Source: Flavihumibacter sp. CACIAM 22H1 (GTDB lineage Bacteria > Bacteroidota > Bacteroidia > Chitinophagales > Chitinophagaceae). Taken from it: a stretch of 38,010 bases of DNA. The DNA lies in NCBI RefSeq assembly GCF_001601815.1, contig NZ_LUKG01000033.1, positions 1-38,010 on the forward strand, read 5' to 3'. Of the stretch, positions 15,689 to 24,417 are shown one piece after another (the stretch's first letter is position 1; each line of letters begins with the position of its first letter). The translations under genes were made by a program, and so were the position numbers. Below the pieces are notes generated by a model. It had not been told where the DNA came from and made no database searches. It saw nothing but the letters and a program-made list of their open reading frames with translations.

Positions 15689-16813
15689 TCAGAATGTGGC
15701 GTGTATGCCCGTTGTTTTATTTTTTAGGGAAGGGCCTGTTTTACCAGCCATGCAGGCTTGTATTTCTGTGGTAATGGCAAGAGCTATTTCTTCGCTGGTT
15801 TCAGCGCCAATATCGAAGCCAACCGGGCCATAAATTCTGTTCCGTTGTTCTTCGGAAACCGGCAATCCTTCTTCTATCAGTTCCTGCAGCATACGGTCCA
15901 GTTTTTTACGCGGACCTAATAAACCGATATACGGTATTTCTGTTTTCAATAGTTCTTTGAGCATGGCTTTGTCATACACATAATTATGCGTCATCAGTGC
16001 AGCTGCAGTTCGGGCATCGTATGTAATAGTACCGGGCAGGTTTTCGGGGCTGCTAACTATAAGCTGGCAGCCTGCCTGAAACCGGCTGGGATTTGCGTGG
16101 GTAGGCCGGCCGTCAATTACCGTCGTATTCCATCCCAGCAGGCCTGCCATTTCCACAAGTGGAAACACATCGTTTCCGGCCCCTGCAATGAGCAGGGAAA
16201 TGGGAGCAGGCAGGTATTCAATAAACCCATTTAAGAAGGTATTGCCCGGTATCCGGATCAGAGAAGATTTTTTTTGCTGTAAAGCCTCGCGGGCACAGGA
16301 ACCGATCATCTCATTTAACTCGTTACCTGGAAGATTTCCCGACCAGGAACCGTTTTCTTCCAGGAGCCAGCAGGTACCGGCTTGTACCGCAAAGGGATCC
16401 TCTGTTGAAAAAAGGGTTATCAGTACGGCGGATTGCCTTTTTTGGGTGATTTTCCGGAACAGTTCAATAGGATTTCCTGCTTTCCGGGTTTGTATAGGTT
16501 CCATTAATACATGAATAATGCCGGCGCAACCAAGCTGAACACCAATGGCGGCATCCTCCTCATTGCTGGTGTCATAGGTAACCAGCTTTGATTTTTGCTG
16601 ATGTACTACCAGTAAGGCTTTGCGCAAAGCATCTCCTTCGAGGCAACCTCCACTAATAGCGCCAGTCATTCTTCCGTCTTCCGTCACCAGCATTCTTGCG
16701 CCAGGCCTGCGATAGGACGAACCTTCGACCTTTACCACTGTTACAAGGGCGGCTTGCAGGTGGTCTGCTTCCGCTTTTTCATAGGCCTGCAGGATGGCGT
16801 TGATTTCTTTCAT
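15689..16813 (-). CDS. xdhC: XdhC/CoxI family molybdenum enzyme maturation factor
   Basis: Protein of 374 residues. The N-terminal XdhC/CoxI domain has VKVEGSSYRRPGARMLV and GAISGGCLEGD, and the C-terminal Rossmann domain has LLIAGAGNDVFPLVEMA and LMTHNYVYDKAML. XdhC proteins bind the molybdenum cofactor, promote its sulfuration and deliver it to xanthine dehydrogenase/CO dehydrogenase-type enzymes. This is the first gene of the Moco operon and implies an MCD-type client enzyme, which is not encoded in this window. Confidence 0.92.
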   Translation of the reverse strand: MKEINAILQAYEKAEADHLQAALVTVVKVEGSSYRRPGARMLVTEDGRMTGAISGGCLEGDALRKALLVVHQQKSKLVTYDTSNEEDAAIGVQLGCAGIIHVLMEPIQTRKAGNPIELFRKITQKRQSAVLITLFSTEDPFAVQAGTCWLLEENGSWSGNLPGNELNEMIGSCAREALQQKKSSLIRIPGNTFLNGFIEYLPAPISLLIAGAGNDVFPLVEMAGLLGWNTTVIDGRPTHANPSRFQAGCQLIVSSPENLPGTITYDARTAAALMTHNYVYDKAMLKELLKTEIPYIGLLGPRKKLDRMLQELIEEGLPVSEEQRNRIYGPVGFDIGAETSEEIALAITTEIQACMAGKTGPSLKNKTTGIHATF

Positions 16814-16842
16814 GAATATAGAAGGCGGTTATTTTTCCTGCA

Positions 16843-16850
16843 TAAAGGTA
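16843..16850 (-). promoter_or_regulatory. Candidate promoter element of the Moco operon
   Basis: Read on the minus strand, TACCTTTA matches five of the six fixed bases of TAnnTTTG and lies 29 nt before the xdhC ATG, just after the terminator-like hairpin of the preceding gene. No clear -33 element was found. Confidence 0.3.
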
Positions 16851-16862
16851 AAGAAATGAAAA

Positions 16863-16888
16863 TTGCCGGTTCCACGAGGAACCGGCAA
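16863..16888 (-). terminator. Hairpin after the DUF4394 gene
   Basis: A perfect 11-bp stem (TTGCCGGTTCC with its complement) closes a 4-nt loop. It lies 25 nt beyond the DUF4394 stop, and on the minus strand the run TTTTCATTTC follows it, consistent with a rho-independent terminator that separates that gene from the Moco operon. Confidence 0.7.
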
Positions 16889-16913
16889 ACATGGGGTATC
16901 AAAGGTAACCGTC

Positions 16914-18437
16914 CTAAAAGCCCAGGCCTACTGAAAAACCGTCTACCGGTCCGCTGAAGCTGTAATTTCCAACAGCGGTGGCTGCGCCTGTATTTAAATT
17001 GATTTCATAGAGTTTCGTCGTTCCTCCAGCAGTAAGTACAGCCCATGCTTTTCCTGACTGGCTGCCAATATCAAAACCATTACTGCTTTCAATATTTATT
17101 CCAATGGCGCCTACTTCCACCAATGTTCCATTATTTGGTGGATCCTGCCGGTAAAGTTTATCTGTTCCGCAATCAATGTCATAAAGAATAGTGGTAGTAG
17201 CTCCTGCAAAATTGTTGGTATAAGCTGCTGCACTAATAGAGGGATTGCCCGGATTTAATGCCCCATCAGTAGCTGCTAAACTGCCGTCATTGGGGTTCAG
17301 CCGTAGATTTTGTCCAGTATTGCTGACTACGCGGATCCGGTCTACCGTTGGATTAAAGTCAAATCCAAAATAAGTGCCCGATAAGAGGGTCGTAAAGGTT
17401 AGGGTGCCTACGCCGGTAGCTGCGCCACTGGCGGTATTGAGTGTATACAAGCGGCTGGTACTACCCAATGCATACAATGCACCATTCGCTGGCCGGAAAT
17501 CAATTCCAAGTATTGTTTCACCGGGTTGCATACCGGTAATGGCCTTAGTTACCGGCATTGGACTCATTGGGTTGAAGATCAGCAGATTGGTGCCACTGTT
17601 AATTGCGTAGGCAACGGGTTCTGTTGGAATGGCAAGGCCTTTGGCATTGGTTACACCCATGAGATCGCCAATATTGGTAGCTTTTCCGGTGGCCAGATCA
17701 ACCTGGTATAAGGTAGATTTTCCACCTGTAGTTGCTACAAACAGGGAAGCTTTATTATCAGCACTGATATCAAAACCAATTTCACCGGTAATGTCTGTCA
17801 TGAGGCTGCCCACAGCAACCAGGGTTCCATTATTGGGTGGATCCTGTTTGTATAACATGTCTGTTTGAGTATCAATATCAAACAGGGTAGTAGTGCTGGT
17901 ACCCGCTTTGCTGTCGGTATATGCCACTCCTGTTACCATTGCATTCGTAACACCATTGATAACACCATCGGTTGCAACAATGGCACCTGTTTCAGGGTGT
18001 GCGCGAAGATTTTGACCATTACTGGTTACGATCCGGATCCGATCAACAGTTGGATTAAAGTCGAAACCTGCTACACCACTGCTTAATGCAGGTGTAAAAC
18101 TTCCTGCTCCGATAGCTCTGGTATTTCCTGATTTTTCATCAATTACCAAAAGGCGGCTGGTACTACTAAGTGCATAGAGCTGACCTGTTGCAGGTCGAAA
18201 ATCAATGGCCAGTACTGTTTCTCCTTCCTGCAATCCCGTTAAGGACACGGTGCTGATTGGCATCTTGGGGGAGGATGCATTAAAACGTACTAATTTGTTG
18301 CCGTTGTCAAGTACCAGGAATTCTATATCAGGCCCTTTTTGTTCCATACCTGGTGTATCGTCTTTTTTACAAGAGGACAGGCTGATCAAGCCAAATAAGG
18401 CTAGTCCTGTCATAAATTGTTGTGTTGTCCTTTTCAT
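16914..18437 (-). CDS. DUF4394 lipoprotein with two tandem domain copies
   Basis: Protein of 507 residues with a lipoprotein signal (MKRTTQQFMTGLALFG then LSSC, Cys about residue 23), so probably membrane-anchored. It contains two consecutive DUF4394 domains (about 40-270 and 272-507), each with LDFRPA..LYAL.STSRL, FDFNPTVDRIR(I/V)V, a TG..A.DG segment and an IDT/C.TD.LY.QDPPNNGTLV signature. These read like a beta-propeller built from surface-type repeats. The copies are also alike in DNA: 17128-17147 and 17827-17846 match at 19 of 20 bases, 699 bp (233 codons) apart. Function unknown. Confidence 0.88.
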   Translation of the reverse strand: MKRTTQQFMTGLALFGLISLSSCKKDDTPGMEQKGPDIEFLVLDNGNKLVRFNASSPKMPISTVSLTGLQEGETVLAIDFRPATGQLYALSSTSRLLVIDEKSGNTRAIGAGSFTPALSSGVAGFDFNPTVDRIRIVTSNGQNLRAHPETGAIVATDGVINGVTNAMVTGVAYTDSKAGTSTTTLFDIDTQTDMLYKQDPPNNGTLVAVGSLMTDITGEIGFDISADNKASLFVATTGGKSTLYQVDLATGKATNIGDLMGVTNAKGLAIPTEPVAYAINSGTNLLIFNPMSPMPVTKAITGMQPGETILGIDFRPANGALYALGSTSRLYTLNTASGAATGVGTLTFTTLLSGTYFGFDFNPTVDRIRVVSNTGQNLRLNPNDGSLAATDGALNPGNPSISAAAYTNNFAGATTTILYDIDCGTDKLYRQDPPNNGTLVEVGAIGINIESSNGFDIGSQSGKAWAVLTAGGTTKLYEINLNTGAATAVGNYSFSGPVDGFSVGLGF

Positions 18438-18569
18438 GGTATCCAGTTTTTATTGGTTGACTGGTACATACGAAGCGGGGAAAAGCCTGGATTGGCGGTC
18501 TTTGATTTTTTTTGAAAAAAAATTAAATAAGAATTTGATAAGAGTCGATGGCAGGCCGATAAGATTGTT

Positions 18570-19030
18570 TTATGGCAGTTTTTGGGAGAACATTTTCTTG
18601 CGTTTTTCAATCTCTTCCTGGCAACTTGTTTTCTTCCTTGTGCCAAAATAAAGCAGGTTTTGCTGGCTTCCTTTATGAGGTGTTACAATAAGATCGAGCA
18701 AACCATTGTCGAGATCTTGTTGCATTTGCGGGTATTCCCCGAATTTAATAATCAGGTTGAAGGGCAGTTCTTTAATGGTTCTTCGAGGGTGTATTGAAAG
18801 GTTTCAAAACACATGCCTGCGCTGATAGTTGCTCTTTCTTCTTTGGATCGTTTATGGAAATCTTGCTGTCCCTGTTCCAGTTTGTGGAGGGACGAGGGCA
18901 TTTTGTTCGGATTTCATTTTCATGATCTTGAAAAAAATGCCACGCGCCAGCGTGTAGAGCAATATAAACAGCATCACCTCCTGCATCTTGAGTCGGTGTT
19001 CCCAGTAAATACAACAACTGTTTAAATACC
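18570..19030 (-). pseudogene. Remnant of a LysR-type transcriptional regulator
   Basis: No intact reading frame spans this stretch, but minus-strand pieces match the effector part of a LysR regulator. From 18901 one frame reads LHKLEQGQQDFHKRSKEE and ISAGMCFETFQYTLEE. Near 18771-18774 the frame breaks by one base, then continues ELPFNLIIKFGEYPQMQQ, DLDNGLLDLIVTPHKG and SQQNLLYFG before an unrelated tail stops at 18570. A possible earlier piece (LYTLARGIFFKIMKMKS, around 18910-18970) is in another frame. The DNA-binding helix-turn-helix and most of the second effector subdomain are missing. Recognition is from the residue pattern of Bacteroidota LysR proteins; the upstream boundary is approximate. 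Confidence 0.72.
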
Positions 19031-19068
19031 CGGGGTTAACAAGGATACTCTATTTGCCTGGTTGGCTG

Positions 19069-19791
19069 TCAGGCGGGGTGTAATTGTCTTTTGTATAGTT
19101 GAATCGTGTTTTCCAGTCCCAGGTAAATGGCGTCGCAGATCAATGCATGACCGATGGATACCTCATCTACATAGGGAATGTTTTTAGAGAAATACCCCAA
19201 ATTCTGGAGGTCCAGATCGTGTCCGGCATTTATACCAAGGCCTAGTTCTTTGGCTTTTTCTGCGGCTTTTATATAGGGACCAATAGCCTTTTCTTTGTTT
19301 TCCAAAAAAAGGCGAGCATAGGCTTCTGTATACAGCTCAATTCGATCTGTGCCGGTTGCCGCGGCTCCTTCCACCATCTCTTCCACCGGGTCAACAAAAA
19401 TGGACGTGCGTATTCCTGCCTGTTTAAAGAGGCGGATCATTTCCACCAGGTAATCTTTATGCAAGAGGGTATTCCATCCATGGTCTGAGGTAAGCTGGCC
19501 ATCTGTGTCGGGTACCAGGGTAACCTGGTGGGGTTTGGTTTCCAGTACCAATTGAATGAACTTGTCCTCGCGGCAATTTCCCTCAATATTAAATTCGGTC
19601 GTTATTAAGGGTTTAATAGCACGTACATCTGCATAGCGGATATGGCGCTCATCCGGCCTGGGATGAACCGTAACCCCATCCGCTCCAAAAAGCTGTACAT
19701 CTTTCGCTGTCTTCACTACGTCGGGGTTATTGCCCCCTCGGCTATTCCTCAGGGTAGCAATTTTGTTGATGTTAACGGAAAGTTTTGTCAT
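19069..19791 (-). CDS. pdxJ: Pyridoxine 5'-phosphate synthase
   Basis: TIM-barrel enzyme of 240 residues that condenses 1-deoxyxylulose 5-phosphate with 3-amino-2-oxopropyl phosphate to make pyridoxine 5'-phosphate. Catalytic residues are visible: H43 in VTVHPRPDERHI, E70 in TEFNIEGN, and the His in GINAGHDL. The ATG at 19791 gives the standard start TKLSVNINKIATLRN; the frame continues upstream, but the extra 47 residues resemble no PdxJ. A TATCTTTG promoter element ends 4 nt before this ATG, which further argues against the longer start. Confidence 0.95.
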   Translation of the reverse strand: MTKLSVNINKIATLRNSRGGNNPDVVKTAKDVQLFGADGVTVHPRPDERHIRYADVRAIKPLITTEFNIEGNCREDKFIQLVLETKPHQVTLVPDTDGQLTSDHGWNTLLHKDYLVEMIRLFKQAGIRTSIFVDPVEEMVEGAAATGTDRIELYTEAYARLFLENKEKAIGPYIKAAEKAKELGLGINAGHDLDLQNLGYFSKNIPYVDEVSIGHALICDAIYLGLENTIQLYKRQLHPA

Positions 19792-19795
19792 TGTG

Positions 19796-19803
19796 CAAAG
19801 ATA
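19796..19803 (-). promoter_or_regulatory. Candidate -7 element of pdxJ
   Basis: On the minus strand TATCTTTG fits TAnnTTTG exactly, follows a pyrimidine-rich tract, and ends 4 nt before the pdxJ ATG. It implies a transcript with almost no leader. Confidence 0.5.
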
Positions 19804-20175
19804 GGGGAAGGGGAAGAAGCGGTAAATATGTACGATAAGCAGGCGAGGGGGTATTGTGGGTGATGCGCGGAAGTTATTATTCGATAGGGGTATGGTGTGT
19901 TGGGCTGCCGGTTTTTTATAGCCCGCTAACAAGTCTGTATAATGATCTTCTCATAAAAAATTGCATTTATAAGCAGGTTCCAGGGCCGCTTTGGTTTCCT
20001 CAATGGAGCCGGAAGAATAGAGGAGGAATTGCTTTATTTCGTTTGAATAAACCCGGCGGCCCCAACCTGCTGCAATATGGAATGATACCGACCTTGCTGC
20101 ACGGGTTCATTGAGCAGTTAGCTGCGTACCTCTAATTCAACAGGTGTAAACTAGCTGCATCTATCCTTTTGCCCC
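19804..20175. other. Gene-free spacer between the TonB receptor gene and pdxJ
   Basis: About 370 bp with no gene I can support. A plus-strand frame at 19854-20135 (93 codons) has no recognisable motif, an atypical composition rich in Trp, Pro, Leu and Gly, and runs against both flanking genes. It could be a decayed gene, but I see no family match. Confidence 0.4.
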
Positions 20176-22662
20176 TCACCACCTGCCGACCAACTTTACA
20201 TTTAACAACCTCGGTGTAAGCCGGTTAGGAATGGCATAAGTAGTATTGGAAAAATCTTTGATAAGCAAATAGGATATGGTGTTAGCGCGATCTATTATAT
20301 TAAAAACCTCCAGCGACGCCCAGATGTTTTCAAAGCTACGGAAAGGCGCATGGCGGCGACGGCGGGTTCGATCACTATTCAGCAACAATGCACTGAAGCC
20401 CAGGTCTACCCGAACATAAGGATCAATAAAAAGGGCATTTCTATACCGAACCGAATTGGGGATATTGTAGGGGAGATTAGACCCATAAATACCGTTTATA
20501 TAGACTTTGATATTTTTATTGGTAGACAGGTAATCCTGAAAAAACATACCGATCGTAAGGAACCGGTCGGTTGGACGGCGTAAAAAACCATTCTGGGTAA
20601 GCGCGCTGTCTACCGGCTGGTTTTGCTCATTCAGTGTATATTGATAATAGAAATCATCTTTGATATCTTCCCTCGTACGCATGAATCCGATACTCAGGTA
20701 ACTTTCTGCATCTTTTACCAATTCTCCATATAACCTTGCTTCTAAACCAGTGGCATAGGCCTTTGCATTATTTTCTCCAAAATAACGCATCCGAACATTA
20801 TCGATATCATAGGGAACCACATCCCATAGCTGTTTGAAATAGGCTTCTGTACTTAAGCGGAGGATTCGGTTGAATGCGGGAAAATTATAATCGAATCCTG
20901 CGCTGGCCTGCCAACTTTTTTGAGCTTTTAAGGCAGGGTTAAGACTGCCGTCGTACCTGCGTAATTCCCGGTAAAAAGGCGGCTGGGCATACAAACCGGC
21001 GCTACCCCGAAAAATGATATCTTTTTTCCATTTGTTAGGTTTCCAGCTGATGCCGGCTCTTGGCGAAAACAATAATTCCTGGTTAAGGTCATTGTAATTC
21101 ACCCGAATGCCTACTTGTAAAACGGTACCCGATGAATCACCGAGCGAAATATTGTCCTGCCAATAACCTGAAAAACGATGAATTGTTATGGCTGCATTCG
21201 AGCGAAGTGCTTTAAACAATTGCAAGGTGCCCGGGTTATTGGGTAAGCTGTACCCGGCAGAGTCCTGGTATTCAAATTCTCTTAACCGGTCGTTGATTTG
21301 CTGCCGGTCGACGGATACACCCCATTGGTGATAATGGCGTCCTTTATCATAATATCCTTTGTGGCTTAGGTTAAACAAACCAATTTTCAGGTTGTTTCTT
21401 GCATATTGCTGAAATACGCCGGCGCCCAATGGGTTTACGATTAATCCAAATTCGGGTTTGCTCCTGTCAAAGGAACGCTCGCCAAACAAATAAGCACCAG
21501 AAATATCAATGGATTCTTCTTCCTTATTTTGAAAATAAGAAGCCAGCCATTTGATGCGAAGGTTTTTTCGAACCTGTTTAGTAACAGAGAGCCCGGCCAT
21601 ACTCGTTCCGTATTGATCTTTTTCAGCACCGTCGAAATAGATATCAAGACCTATATTGCTGGTAAAAAAGGGGGAAAAAACAGTGCTGCTTGGCTGGCTA
21701 AATTCTGGCCTTAAGGTAAATTTTGTACGGGAAAGATTACCAAAAAACTCTGCAGACCATTTCTCTGAAAATTGCCAGTTAAACAACCCCTGAATATCTG
21801 CTGAAGAAGGTACATAATTGCCTTTTGTTTCCTGGCTGCTTAAGAGGTTCCGGTTGCTTCTGTTTCGGGCACCAACCAGGTAACTGAATCGCTGGTTTTT
21901 GCTGGTGCCTTCGAGGTGTAGCCCCTGTTCTAATAAGCCAATATAGGCGGAACCTCCGGCTTTTTTTGGTTTTTTATATTGAATGTCCAGAACCGAAGAA
22001 AGCTTATCGCCATACCTGGCCTGAAATCCACCATTGTAGAATTGTACTGTTCGGGTTAGTTCCGGGTTGATAAAACTGAGACCTTCCTGTTGCCCCGATC
22101 TTACCAGGTAGGGCCTGAAAATTTCAAAATCATTGACGTATATGAGATTTTCGTCATAGCTGCCGCCCCGCACAGAATAATTGGAAGTAAGTTCATTATT
22201 GGAACCCACAAATACTTTAATCAGGCTTTCAATTCCTCCACCCGGAGCCGGTATATTAATGGCCTGTTTAGGATTGATGGTAATCAAGCCCGATTCTCGG
22301 CGTATTCGGTTGTCGGTTACCGTAACTTCAGCTAACTCACCCGATCCTGCTGCCATCCGGATTACAACATATTCCTTTTCATTATTATTAAGCAGAAAAT
22401 TTCGTTGAACAGTTTGAAACCCGGTATAACTGAAAAGAATGCCCAATGCCCGGTTGGCAGGAAGCGTCAGTTCAAAATAACCGCTATCGTTAGAGTGGTA
22501 CACCTGTTGCCTACCTACTATCGTAATGGATACTGCTGCCAGCGGTTTATCATCCTGGTCAATTATTTTACCGGTTAAGAGAGCTGATTTTGCCTGTGCG
22601 AAGGCAAACTGCTTTACCTGGAGCAGCAAAAAAACTAGCAGGAAGCGCTTGACTGTTTTCAT
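20176..22662 (-). CDS. TonB-dependent outer-membrane receptor with carboxypeptidase-like regulatory domain
   Basis: Outer-membrane transporter of 828 residues from the ATG at 22662, which overlaps the rpe stop as TGATG; an alternative ATG lies 12 nt upstream. A signal peptide (MKTVKRFLLVFLLLQ ... FAFAQ) precedes a CarboxypepD-reg-like domain (LTGKIIDQDDKPLAAVSI), a plug (NPKQAINIPAPGGGIESLI, SVRGGSYDENLIYVNDFEI) and a long beta barrel ending RLLNVKLVGRW. No SusD-like partner is present. The overlap with rpe implies translational coupling, but no metabolic connection is clear and the substrate is unknown. Confidence 0.9.
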   Translation of the reverse strand: MKTVKRFLLVFLLLQVKQFAFAQAKSALLTGKIIDQDDKPLAAVSITIVGRQQVYHSNDSGYFELTLPANRALGILFSYTGFQTVQRNFLLNNNEKEYVVIRMAAGSGELAEVTVTDNRIRRESGLITINPKQAINIPAPGGGIESLIKVFVGSNNELTSNYSVRGGSYDENLIYVNDFEIFRPYLVRSGQQEGLSFINPELTRTVQFYNGGFQARYGDKLSSVLDIQYKKPKKAGGSAYIGLLEQGLHLEGTSKNQRFSYLVGARNRSNRNLLSSQETKGNYVPSSADIQGLFNWQFSEKWSAEFFGNLSRTKFTLRPEFSQPSSTVFSPFFTSNIGLDIYFDGAEKDQYGTSMAGLSVTKQVRKNLRIKWLASYFQNKEEESIDISGAYLFGERSFDRSKPEFGLIVNPLGAGVFQQYARNNLKIGLFNLSHKGYYDKGRHYHQWGVSVDRQQINDRLREFEYQDSAGYSLPNNPGTLQLFKALRSNAAITIHRFSGYWQDNISLGDSSGTVLQVGIRVNYNDLNQELLFSPRAGISWKPNKWKKDIIFRGSAGLYAQPPFYRELRRYDGSLNPALKAQKSWQASAGFDYNFPAFNRILRLSTEAYFKQLWDVVPYDIDNVRMRYFGENNAKAYATGLEARLYGELVKDAESYLSIGFMRTREDIKDDFYYQYTLNEQNQPVDSALTQNGFLRRPTDRFLTIGMFFQDYLSTNKNIKVYINGIYGSNLPYNIPNSVRYRNALFIDPYVRVDLGFSALLLNSDRTRRRRHAPFRSFENIWASLEVFNIIDRANTISYLLIKDFSNTTYAIPNRLTPRLLNVKLVGRW

Positions 22663-23312
22663 CAATCTGTACAATGCTTAAGCGATGAAATCACCTCTTT
22701 GGGGGCTGGTGCATGAAATACAGCGGTGCCGGCCACCAGCACATCTGCTCCTGCTTCTCCTAATGCTTTTGCATTGGATAGATCCACACCGCCATCAACC
22801 TCAATTTTTACCTGCAGGCCCAGTTGGTCAATCCTGTTCCGGAGTGTTTTGATTTTTTGGTAGGTATGTGGAATAAACCGTTGTCCTCCAAAACCCGGAT
22901 TTACACTCATTATTAAAACAAGGTCCACATCCTGCAGTATATCCTGGAGAAGCTGCACCGGGGTATGCGGATTAATGGCTACGCCGGGCACCATACCTAA
23001 TTCGCGGATCTGCTGAATATTTCTATGAAGGTGTCGGCAGGCTTCGTAGTGTACGGTGAGAATATCTGCACCGGCTTTAGCAAAAGCTTCGGCATATTTT
23101 TCGGGCTCTTCAATCATCAGGTGCACATCCAGTATCTTTTTGGTGGTTTTCCTGATCTGCTGAATTACGGGCAGTCCGAAGCTTATATTATTTACAAACC
23201 GGCCATCCATGACATCAAGATGAAACCAATCGGCTTCGCTTTCATTCAACATCTGGGCTTCCGCTTCCAGGTGCAGAAAATTGGAGGCTAATAAGGAGGG
23301 CGCTATTATCAT
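22662..23312 (-). CDS. rpe: Ribulose-phosphate 3-epimerase
   Basis: Pentose phosphate pathway TIM barrel of 216 residues that interconverts ribulose 5-phosphate and xylulose 5-phosphate. Metal and catalytic residues are in place: H31 and D33 in WFHLDVMDGRFV, H64 in LDVHLMIEEPEKY, and D173 in IEVDGGV. The flexible loop MSVNPGFGGQ is canonical. It is 21 bp downstream of the TPR lipoprotein gene and its stop overlaps the start of the TonB receptor gene, so three genes form one transcription unit. Confidence 0.97.
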   Translation of the reverse strand: MIIAPSLLASNFLHLEAEAQMLNESEADWFHLDVMDGRFVNNISFGLPVIQQIRKTTKKILDVHLMIEEPEKYAEAFAKAGADILTVHYEACRHLHRNIQQIRELGMVPGVAINPHTPVQLLQDILQDVDLVLIMSVNPGFGGQRFIPHTYQKIKTLRNRIDQLGLQVKIEVDGGVDLSNAKALGEAGADVLVAGTAVFHAPAPKEVISSLKHCTD

Positions 23313-23333
23313 GGTGTAAATTCCTTGTTGTTA

Positions 23334-24347
23334 TTACTTGGTTTTTCTTTCTACCCGGGTAGCTGCTTCCACCGCTTCTTTAAAGGTTCGGTCCAGTGAA
23401 TAAGCTCGTCCGTAATTAGCCAGCGCTTCCTCCTTCATACCCAGCTCTTCATAACATCTTCCCTGCCAATAATAGGCTTCCGGGTAGGTATTGGTAACGG
23501 TTGCGGCCAGTTTAAATTGTTGAAGTGCTTCATCCAGGTTCTTGCTGTCAAAATAAATGATCCCTTTTTCGATATATGCTTCCTGAAATTTCCAGTTCAT
23601 GCGGATACAGGTATTAAAAAACTCCAGCGCTTTAGCATTATTTCCGGTGTTTACATAATAGATGCCTTTGATGAAATAGGGGTCGGCCATTTCGCCGGCA
23701 CTATCTTTTGCAATAATTCTGTCGGCCAATACCAGGGTTCTTGGATTTTTGGTTTCTGAATAGATATTTGCCAGTGTTAATGCGGTTAATAATAGTGGCT
23801 GTAAACGATAGGAGTTTTCGAGATGCTGAATGGCCGCTGTGGTATCTTTTTGCTCCAGCAATAAGAGTCCTTTTTCAAACCATGCTTCAAAATTTGCCGA
23901 ATCCTCAGCGATCATCCGATCGAAGGATTGAATCGCCTGGTTAATTTCGCCAGTATTCATCAGCGCTTCACTTAAGCGGCGCTGGAACTGTTCATTAGCA
24001 GGGTATTTTTTCAGAAGTTCTTTCAGTAGGGATAACGCAGCCTCGGATTTCCCTGTCATAAACAGGATATTTACCAATTGCTCCGCATTTTGCTCCGTGG
24101 GTGCCAGTTCCCAGATTTTTAAATAATCTTTATAGGCCAGCTCCAGTTCTCCGTGCTGAACAAGCAGTTCCGCTCTGCGCTGGTACAGTGCCGGACTTTG
24201 GGCATCTTTACTAATACTATCGGTAATACCGGTATACGGCTCCATATCCAGGATAGCTACAGGTTCCTGTTTGTCTGCCGATTGGTTGTTACAGGCTGAA
24301 AAAAGGAATAATATACCCAAAAGAGGACCGGTTAACCATGATTTCAT
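23334..24347 (-). CDS. TPR-repeat lipoprotein
   Basis: Protein of 337 residues with a lipoprotein signal peptide (GILFLFSACNNQ, Cys about residue 19) and then seven or so tetratricopeptide repeats. Examples are PALYQRRAELLVQHGELELA, FEAWFEKGLLLLEQKDTTAA, ADPYFIKGIYYVNTGNNAKA and PEAYYWQGRCYEELGMKEEA. TPR arrays hold protein partners; here they would lie in the periplasm or at a membrane surface. It heads the transcription unit with rpe and the TonB receptor. Its role is unknown. Confidence 0.88.
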   Translation of the reverse strand: MKSWLTGPLLGILFLFSACNNQSADKQEPVAILDMEPYTGITDSISKDAQSPALYQRRAELLVQHGELELAYKDYLKIWELAPTEQNAEQLVNILFMTGKSEAALSLLKELLKKYPANEQFQRRLSEALMNTGEINQAIQSFDRMIAEDSANFEAWFEKGLLLLEQKDTTAAIQHLENSYRLQPLLLTALTLANIYSETKNPRTLVLADRIIAKDSAGEMADPYFIKGIYYVNTGNNAKALEFFNTCIRMNWKFQEAYIEKGIIYFDSKNLDEALQQFKLAATVTNTYPEAYYWQGRCYEELGMKEEALANYGRAYSLDRTFKEAVEAATRVERKTK

Positions 24348-24351
24348 TTGT

Positions 24352-24359
24352 CAAATCTA
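24352..24359 (-). promoter_or_regulatory. Candidate -7 element of the TPR lipoprotein gene
   Basis: TAGATTTG on the minus strand matches TAnnTTTG and ends 4 nt before the ATG at 24347. Confidence 0.45.
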
Positions 24360-24389
24360 TGGTTTTCAATAAAACTGCGTTTATACCAA

Positions 24390-24410
24390 TACATTTGCCG
24401 GGTAAATTTG
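24390..24410 (+). promoter_or_regulatory. Two candidate -7 elements before the PD40 gene
   Basis: TACATTTG (24390-24397) and TAAATTTG (24403-24410) both match TAnnTTTG on the plus strand, lying 20 and 7 nt before the ATG at 24418. The first gives a short leader and the second almost none. Both sit in the 70-bp region shared with the divergent TPR gene. Confidence 0.4.
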
Positions 24411-24417
24411 TACGTAT

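Noticed and set aside
18205-18651. Plus-strand frame of 148 codons across the start of the DUF4394 gene
   Set aside because: Largely antisense to the well-supported DUF4394 lipoprotein and then to the LysR remnant; no domain of its own.
19854-20135. Plus-strand frame of 93 codons between pdxJ and the TonB receptor gene
   Set aside because: No recognisable motif or signal, odd composition, no promoter or neighbour on the same strand; described only as part of the spacer.
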